A DNA stretch of 64,000 nt from contig NZ_CP076024.1 of NCBI RefSeq assembly GCF_022788635.1, positions 372,001-436,000 of the forward strand, given 5' to 3'. A model generated the notes under the pieces. The model had not been told where the DNA came from and searched no databases. It was given only the letters and a program-made list of their open reading frames with translations. Positions 59,254-64,000 of this stretch are shown one piece after another; positions within the stretch are counted from its first letter, which is position 1, and every line of letters starts with the position of its first letter. A program made the position numbers and the translations under genes. This DNA is from Methylobacter sp. S3L5C (GTDB lineage: Bacteria; Pseudomonadota; Gammaproteobacteria; Methylococcales; Methylomonadaceae).

Positions 59254-60450
59254 ATGATAACGACATTGTTTTTTTCCTTTATATTATTGGCAAAAATAGT
59301 AATACTTTGTTTAACTTTACCCGGCACAACTGAACTATTTGTTTTGACCATCGCCGCGCTACTCCAAAAAAAACATCCCGTTATAAATCGTTCAATTAGG
59401 AAATCATCTTTACCACGCCTGATTGTTGTTGTTCCCGCTCATAACGAAGCCGATGGCATTGCTGCATGTATAACTAATCTGCAAAGCAGTTTAAATCAAA
59501 CTACTGGCTGCGATTTGATCATTATTGCCGATAATTGTCAGGATACAACCGCAGACATCGCGGAAAAGTCAGGTGCGCGGGTTTTAATACGTGAGGATAA
59601 GCTTAATCGCGGAAAAGGCTACGCGCTGAATTATGCATTTACACGCTTATTAGCTGAAAATTATGATGGTTTTTTAGTGATTGATGCCGACAGTCGTATT
59701 AATAGACAATTAATCAGAGATTTTCAATATGCCTTTGCACAAGGTGTTGATGCGCTGCAATGTCGTTATCGTATAGCAAACCCAGAGGACTCACGTCGAT
59801 CCAGACTTCAATATATTGCCTGGCTGGCATTTAACGAATTACGTTTATTCGGTCGCGAAAAACTTGGAGTATCGGTAGGTATTTTGGGTAATGGCTTTGC
59901 GCTAAACCGTACCGTTCTTGAGGCGGTACCATACGAGGCTGGCTCTATTGCCGAAGATATGGAATATCACTTGCGCTTAGTCGCTGCGGGTTTCAAGGTG
60001 CACTTTCTGAATACCGCCATCGTTAGCTCAGATGCACCCAATCAAAATACTAACGCAGAGGTACAACGCACTCGTTGGGAAGGTGGGCGATTTCGGCTGA
60101 TGATGGATCATGTACCCTCGCTATTCTTGAGAGTTTTACGTGGTCAATGGCGCTTACTGGAACCACTGGCCGAATTGCTATTGTTACCGTTGGCTTTTCA
60201 TGTACTACTGTTATTTTTTGCCTTATTAATTCCTTGTCCACTGTTGCAATACTATGCAATTACCGGTTTATTGCTGGTAGTCGCTCATGTGATGATTGCC
60301 ATTCGTTTTGGAGGTGGTGGATTTGAAGAAATTAAAGTACTGACTACTGTACCTTTTTATATTTTGTGGAAATTAACGTTACTGCCAAAATTGTGGCGTA
60401 ATTCACGTAAAAATGCAGCGTGGCAACGCACCGATCGGGAGAACTCATGA
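59254..60450 (+). CDS. Membrane-bound glycosyltransferase, GT2 family
   Basis: This 398-residue processive-type GT2 protein has an N-terminal membrane helix and a GT-A domain: PRLIVVVPAHNEADGIAACI, NRGKGYALNYAF, LVIDADSRI, IAEDMEYHLRLVAAGF and the QRTRWEGG motif (Q/RxxRW). Three or four C-terminal helices follow. The order of D, D, ED and QxxRW motifs is that of cellulose-synthase-like enzymes. It opens the rightward operon and overlaps the next gene by 4 bases. Confidence 0.88.
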   Translation: MITTLFFSFILLAKIVILCLTLPGTTELFVLTIAALLQKKHPVINRSIRKSSLPRLIVVVPAHNEADGIAACITNLQSSLNQTTGCDLIIIADNCQDTTADIAEKSGARVLIREDKLNRGKGYALNYAFTRLLAENYDGFLVIDADSRINRQLIRDFQYAFAQGVDALQCRYRIANPEDSRRSRLQYIAWLAFNELRLFGREKLGVSVGILGNGFALNRTVLEAVPYEAGSIAEDMEYHLRLVAAGFKVHFLNTAIVSSDAPNQNTNAEVQRTRWEGGRFRLMMDHVPSLFLRVLRGQWRLLEPLAELLLLPLAFHVLLLFFALLIPCPLLQYYAITGLLLVVAHVMIAIRFGGGGFEEIKVLTTVPFYILWKLTLLPKLWRNSRKNAAWQRTDRENS

Positions 60451-61415
60451 CGGTTTTATCAGTTTTTATAGTAACTTACAATAGCGCACCGCTACTACGC
60501 TCTTGTTTGGACAGTTTGCGAGCGCAAACACTGACTGGTAATTTTGAGGTTATCGTGGTGGATAACGCTTCTCGCGATGAATCCGTTGCTATTATTGAAG
60601 CCGAATATCCAGAGGTTCATTTGATTGTCAGTCCGGTTAATCTGGGTTTTGGCAATGCCAATAATCTTGCCCTTACCATCGCGAAAGGACGTTATCTTGT
60701 ATTGCTCAATCCTGATGCAACATTAACTGCAGATACACTGGAACGATCCTTAATACATATGGAAGAAACTTCAGATGCGGGTATGGGCGGCGGACTTTTA
60801 CAAGGTACGAAGACTGAATGGCAACCTTCGGCACGACTATTTCCTTCCCTATTAAACGATGGCTTAACCCTGTCAGGTTTGGCAAATCGCTATCCTGACT
60901 CTCGTTTTTTTGGACGATTTGATCGCTCGTGGGCAGATCCTTTAAAAGCGGTGGCTGTAGATTGGGTTCCCGGTGCGTTCGTAATTTTGCGCCGAAGTTT
61001 AGTAGCACAAATCAGCCTCTTCGATCCACGTTTTTTTCTTTATTATGAAGAAGTGGATTTATGTCGACGTATTCATCAAGCGGGTTTTAAGGTTTATTAC
61101 TGGCCAGATCTGGTGATTACCCATGTTGGTGGTGCATCATCAGAAACGGTTGACGAATTGGTATTTGCAAGCTCAGGCAAGCAACTAACTTTATGGCGCA
61201 TGCAAAGTCAAATTTTGTACTATCGCAAATGGCACGGCCTTATTTATAGCTGGCTGGCCAAAGTCTTGGAACAAATCTGGCATAGTTTACGAGCTTGGCG
61301 TAATACTAACCGCGCACCGGATAAAGCAGCAGAATCAAGACACATCGTGCAACTCTGGCGACAAGCATGGCAAGAGACTCACGGCGGTCTTATTTCTCCA
61401 CATCAACCTTGGTAA
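60447..61415 (+). CDS. Glycosyltransferase, GT2 family (rhamnosyltransferase-like)
   Basis: This 322-residue enzyme starts MTVLSVFIVTYNSAPLLRSC and has VDNASRDESVAII, the LVLLNPDATLTADTLE metal site, VDWVPGAFVILRRSLVAQI and FFLYYEEVDLCRRIHQAGFK, the pattern of WbbL-type rhamnosyltransferases. The start overlaps the preceding stop (ATGA). The donor sugar is inferred from resemblance only. Confidence 0.88.
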   Translation: MTVLSVFIVTYNSAPLLRSCLDSLRAQTLTGNFEVIVVDNASRDESVAIIEAEYPEVHLIVSPVNLGFGNANNLALTIAKGRYLVLLNPDATLTADTLERSLIHMEETSDAGMGGGLLQGTKTEWQPSARLFPSLLNDGLTLSGLANRYPDSRFFGRFDRSWADPLKAVAVDWVPGAFVILRRSLVAQISLFDPRFFLYYEEVDLCRRIHQAGFKVYYWPDLVITHVGGASSETVDELVFASSGKQLTLWRMQSQILYYRKWHGLIYSWLAKVLEQIWHSLRAWRNTNRAPDKAAESRHIVQLWRQAWQETHGGLISPHQPW

Positions 61416-61420
61416 AATCG

Positions 61421-61951
61421 ATGTTTGAAAATATTCGTGAAGATTGGCGAACCTACGAAGGTGATTTAAGTCGGCAAGGCTTGGGAGTCATGCTTGTGTA
61501 TCGTTTTGGTCGCTGGCGTTATAAAATCAAATATCGCTGGTTACGTTTGCCATTCTCTTTTGCCTATAGAATTCTAAAATTGTTATCGCAAATTTTGACA
61601 GGCATCGATTTACCTTGCGAAGTGCAGGTGGGTCGTCGCTTAACGATCGAACACTTTGGCGATATTATCATCAGTGGTGATGTTATCATCGGTGATGATG
61701 TCGTGATCCGCAACGGTGTCACTATTGGCTTGAAACGCACCGGCATTTCAGGAGCGCCGGTTATTGGCAACCGTGTTGATATTGGTACCGGAGCCAAGTT
61801 ATTGGGCGCTATTCGAATTGGTGACGACGTAGTCATTGGCGCAAATGCCGTGGTGCTACAAGATGTTCCGGCCAACTCCTTGGCGGTAGGCGTACCGGCA
61901 AAGATTAAACCACGTTCTTTCAAAGCAGTGAACGAGCACCGCAATGTCTAA
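61421..61951 (+). CDS. Serine-acetyltransferase-like hexapeptide transferase
   Basis: This 176-residue protein starts MFENIREDWRTYEGDLSRQG, has a short N-terminal helical part and a left-handed beta-helix (IEHFGDIIISGDVIIGDDVV, IGNRVDIGTGAKLLGAIRIG) and ends LAVGVPAKIKPRSF. It resembles CysE/EpsC-type proteins that accompany exopolysaccharide genes; it is shorter than true CysE. In this context it probably acetylates a sugar. ATG at 61421 is chosen over 61367, which lies inside the previous gene. Confidence 0.85.
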   Translation: MFENIREDWRTYEGDLSRQGLGVMLVYRFGRWRYKIKYRWLRLPFSFAYRILKLLSQILTGIDLPCEVQVGRRLTIEHFGDIIISGDVIIGDDVVIRNGVTIGLKRTGISGAPVIGNRVDIGTGAKLLGAIRIGDDVVIGANAVVLQDVPANSLAVGVPAKIKPRSFKAVNEHRNV

Positions 61952-63263
61952 GTTGATAACTACAATACCCGGTCCGTTGGGACAGCGACCGCGCCCTACT
62001 ATTTTGCGTTTACTGCGGCCTTGGCTGTTCCTTGTCCAATCCGCTCTGCCGCGTATTTTCGATGTGGTCACAAGCCTGCTACTACTATTACTTTTATTGC
62101 CACTATTACTGCTACGGGGATTTATTGCTTACAGCCAAACCGGTTTGGCTTTTAATCGGCAAATTCAGATTGGACGTTTTCAACAACAGTTTGAACGCTT
62201 GTCTTTTGCAGGCTACTTGCCAGGTCAACAACTGGCAGTATTATTAAATGTATTGCGCGGCGATTTGGCTTGGGCAGGCCCACGTCCTGTCAGCCCGGAA
62301 GAACTTTCTGCCTTGTCAGTGAACGCTTTGTTTCGTTTTGGCGTCAGACCGGGGGTTATTTCTCCGTATGCACTCAGGAAGAAAATTGGCTTGGCTTACG
62401 ATGATGAGCGAGTAACTGATCATGAATTTTATTATAGCGCGACGGCTAAAGAACATATTGGCCTGAGTCTACGTGGCGTCGTTGGTTCATTACTAACTGG
62501 CAATCAGCCTAGACCCACACCGCCAATCCTACATTTTTGGGGTGTCGATATTGTCAATACCAGTATGGCGGAAGCTTTGGATTGGATTGAACAGCGTATC
62601 CTGCAAAAACAAAAAGCCCTGCTGGCTTTCGTCAACCCTGCTTGCCTGAACATTGCTTATACGCACACGGAATATCGGGATGTATTACAGACTGTAGAGC
62701 GCGTATTACCGGATGGCATCGGGATTAATATCGGTTGTCGACTACTTAATGAATCATTGCTCGCTAACATTAACGGCACCGATCTGTTTCCGCGTCTGTG
62801 CGAACGCGCGGCTAAAAGTGGCTATAGTTTGTTTTTATTGGGTGGCTTGCCAGGTATTGCAGAGCTTACGGCTCAGGCGATGCAAGAACGTTATCCTAAT
62901 CTGCTCATCGCTGGTGTTCATGATGGTTATTTTTCCAGTGAACAGGAAAGCCAGGTCATCGAAACCATTAATAAGTCCGGCGCGGCCCTTCTATTGGTGG
63001 GTTTCGGTGTGCCTCAACAAGAATTATGGTTGGCGCGTCATCGTGAACAATTACTGCCCACTGTCTGTTTTGGTATCGGCGGGTTGTTCGATTATTATTC
63101 CGGGCGGATTCCACGTGCGCCGGTTTGGATGCGTGAAATCGGGTTGGAGTGGACTTGGCGACTACTTCAAGAACCCGGTCGAATGTGGAAGCGCTATCTG
63201 ATTGGTAATCCCTTATTTCTTTATCGTGTTTGGTTGCAGCGTCAGCAGGGGTCAAAACTATGA
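61944..63263 (+). CDS. Fusion of compact sugar-transferase domain and WecG/TagA glycosyltransferase
   Basis: The 439-residue protein has two parts. Residues about 1-195 resemble a shortened bacterial sugar transferase: a membrane segment after PRIFDVV, then GRFQQQFERLSFAGYLPGQQ and GDLAWAGPRPVSPEEL. The usual KFRSM motif is absent. Residues about 200-435 are a WecG/TagA/CpsF domain: NPACLNIAYTHTEYRD, VLPDGIGINIG, NGTDLFPRLCERAAKSGYSL, FLLGG and LLVGFGVPQQELWL. The second domain transfers UDP-linked ManNAc-type sugars to lipid carriers; the first may be structural or a relic. It overlaps its neighbours by 8 and 4 bases. Confidence 0.85.
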   Translation: MSKLITTIPGPLGQRPRPTILRLLRPWLFLVQSALPRIFDVVTSLLLLLLLLPLLLLRGFIAYSQTGLAFNRQIQIGRFQQQFERLSFAGYLPGQQLAVLLNVLRGDLAWAGPRPVSPEELSALSVNALFRFGVRPGVISPYALRKKIGLAYDDERVTDHEFYYSATAKEHIGLSLRGVVGSLLTGNQPRPTPPILHFWGVDIVNTSMAEALDWIEQRILQKQKALLAFVNPACLNIAYTHTEYRDVLQTVERVLPDGIGINIGCRLLNESLLANINGTDLFPRLCERAAKSGYSLFLLGGLPGIAELTAQAMQERYPNLLIAGVHDGYFSSEQESQVIETINKSGAALLLVGFGVPQQELWLARHREQLLPTVCFGIGGLFDYYSGRIPRAPVWMREIGLEWTWRLLQEPGRMWKRYLIGNPLFLYRVWLQRQQGSKL

Positions 63264-63978
63264 ATTCTAATTCTTATTTACAAAGTAAACTATTACGCCG
63301 TTACAGCAGCATACCCTATTTTCAAGGATCTATCTCTTTAATCTATAGAGTTAAAACGGTTGCTATGTTTGGCCGTGATTTGCGGGACTTATCCGTTAAA
63401 GCGTCTGATTAATATAGTCTCAGTTATCATTTTATTAATTTTGCTCATGCCTTTATTTTCCATCATTTTGGTGCTTATTTATCTAAGCACACCGGGTCCG
63501 TTATTCTGTAAGCAAACTAAGTTGGAGCGCTTGAGTAAGTTGTTCACAATGTGTCAATTCTGCTCCATGTACCTCGACGCGGATGACCTGCTATAAAGAA
63601 GTGATGGCGGAAAATTAAATGACCGAAGGATTGATCTTTAAGATGAAAAATAACCCGCCTATTAGCCGCTTTATTAGTAAGGCCTTCATTAATGAATTAC
63701 TCCCATTATGGGATGTTTTAAAAGGTGATATGTCATTGATTAGTCCTCGTCCTGCACTGCCCTCCGAAATCAACCATTATTCCTTACAAGATTGTCAACG
63801 ACTGGAAGTCATTTTTGATATTACTTGTATTTGGCAAGTATCCGGGCATTCCAACATACCTTTTCCGCAACAGGTGCAACTGGATGAGGAATACATTCAA
63901 TCCCAGTCGTTATTAGTTGATCTTACGATGCTGTTAAAAATTATTCCTGCGATTTTATTAAGTCATGGAGCTTACTGA
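63260..63978 (+). pseudogene. Broken initiating sugar-phosphate transferase (WbaP/WcaJ-like)
   Basis: Three pieces in shifting frames spell the catalytic part of a polyprenyl-phosphate sugar transferase. The start MNSNSYLQSKLLRRYSSIPY stops at 63412. A second frame gives LKRLINIVSVIILLILLMPL, TPGPLFCKQTKLERL and CQFCSMYLDADDLL, ending at 63596. The third gives MTEGLIFKMKNNPPISRFIS, WDVLKGDMSLISPRPALPSE and CIWQVSGHSNIPFPQQVQLD to 63978. An extra T near 63593 and a TAA at about 63616-63618 in place of a Glu codon explain the last break. KFRSM has become QFCSM. Probably inactive. Confidence 0.8.
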
Positions 63979-64000
63979 TGGATGTCATAATTTTCGCAGA
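63978..64000 (+). CDS. Start of a further gene, cut by the window edge
   Basis: An ATG overlaps the preceding stop (TGATG) and reads MDVIIFA before the window ends. The start would fit a nucleotidyltransferase (N-terminal nucleotide-binding strand), but seven residues are too few to say. Confidence 0.3.

Overview
The window reads as a chromosomal segment of a gammaproteobacterium with rather AT-rich intergenic DNA. The housekeeping genes (rpsU, yqeY, dnaG, rpoD, tsaD, plsY, rplU, rpmA, obgE, proB, ispB) are of gammaproteobacterial type. The set gnd-zwf-pgl plus fbp, together with the style of the exopolysaccharide locus, would fit a type I methanotroph (Methylococcales). No methane- or methanol-oxidation gene lies in the window, so that assignment is an inference only.

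Layout. 1-12.4 kb is core metabolism and information processing: ahcY-metK (SAM cycle), a tRNA-Ile(CAU), the macromolecular-synthesis operon rpsU-yqeY-dnaG-rpoD, tsaD, plsY, folB-folK with a pteridine-reductase-like SDR, a DUF502 membrane protein, a small lipoprotein gene that needs a -1 frameshift, fbp and a SemiSWEET sugar carrier. 12.8-19.4 kb is decayed accessory DNA: an NlpE-like protein, a fibronectin-type gene cut by an IS4-family element, a second transposon nested inside that element (1418 bp, 6-bp target duplication), an adjoining degraded IS3-family element and two identical tRNA-Phe genes. 19.8-23.5 kb holds gnd, zwf and pgl, the oxidative pentose-phosphate (dissimilatory RuMP-type) enzymes. 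23.6-39.7 kb is mixed: an APH-like kinase, a membrane protein, the AMMECR1/MEMO/radical-SAM trio, a YcgN protein, a CarH-like B12-binding MerR regulator divergent from nadE, a YebC/YeeN protein, mgtE, proB, obgE, rpmA-rplU and ispB. An intact IS5-family element (40.3-41.1 kb) marks the entry to the accessory end.

41.9-64 kb is a surface-polysaccharide region. It starts with a secreted three-Ig-repeat protein carrying a glycosidase-like domain, an ATP-grasp protein, a flippase (Wzx-like) and two GT4 glycosyltransferases. Two divergent operons follow. The leftward one is wza-wzc-GT4-GT2-acyltransferase-wzy. The rightward one is GT2-GT2-serine-acetyltransferase-like-(sugar-transferase/WecG fusion), then a broken initiating sugar-phosphate transferase and the start of another gene. 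A four-copy heptamer repeat lies in the shared control region. This is a Wzx/Wzy-type export system with anomalies: a Wzc co-polymerase whose Walker A motif is missing, an initiating transferase with a frameshift and stop, and a compact transferase domain fused to a WecG/TagA domain.

Observations that most deserve checking are the A-AAA-AAG slippery site in the lipoprotein gene, the intact Wx9EH light-sensor motif in the MerR/B12 regulator, the degenerate Wzc kinase, the fused and broken transferase genes, and the MITE-like copy sharing ends with the IS5 element. No CRISPR array, prophage or defence system was found.
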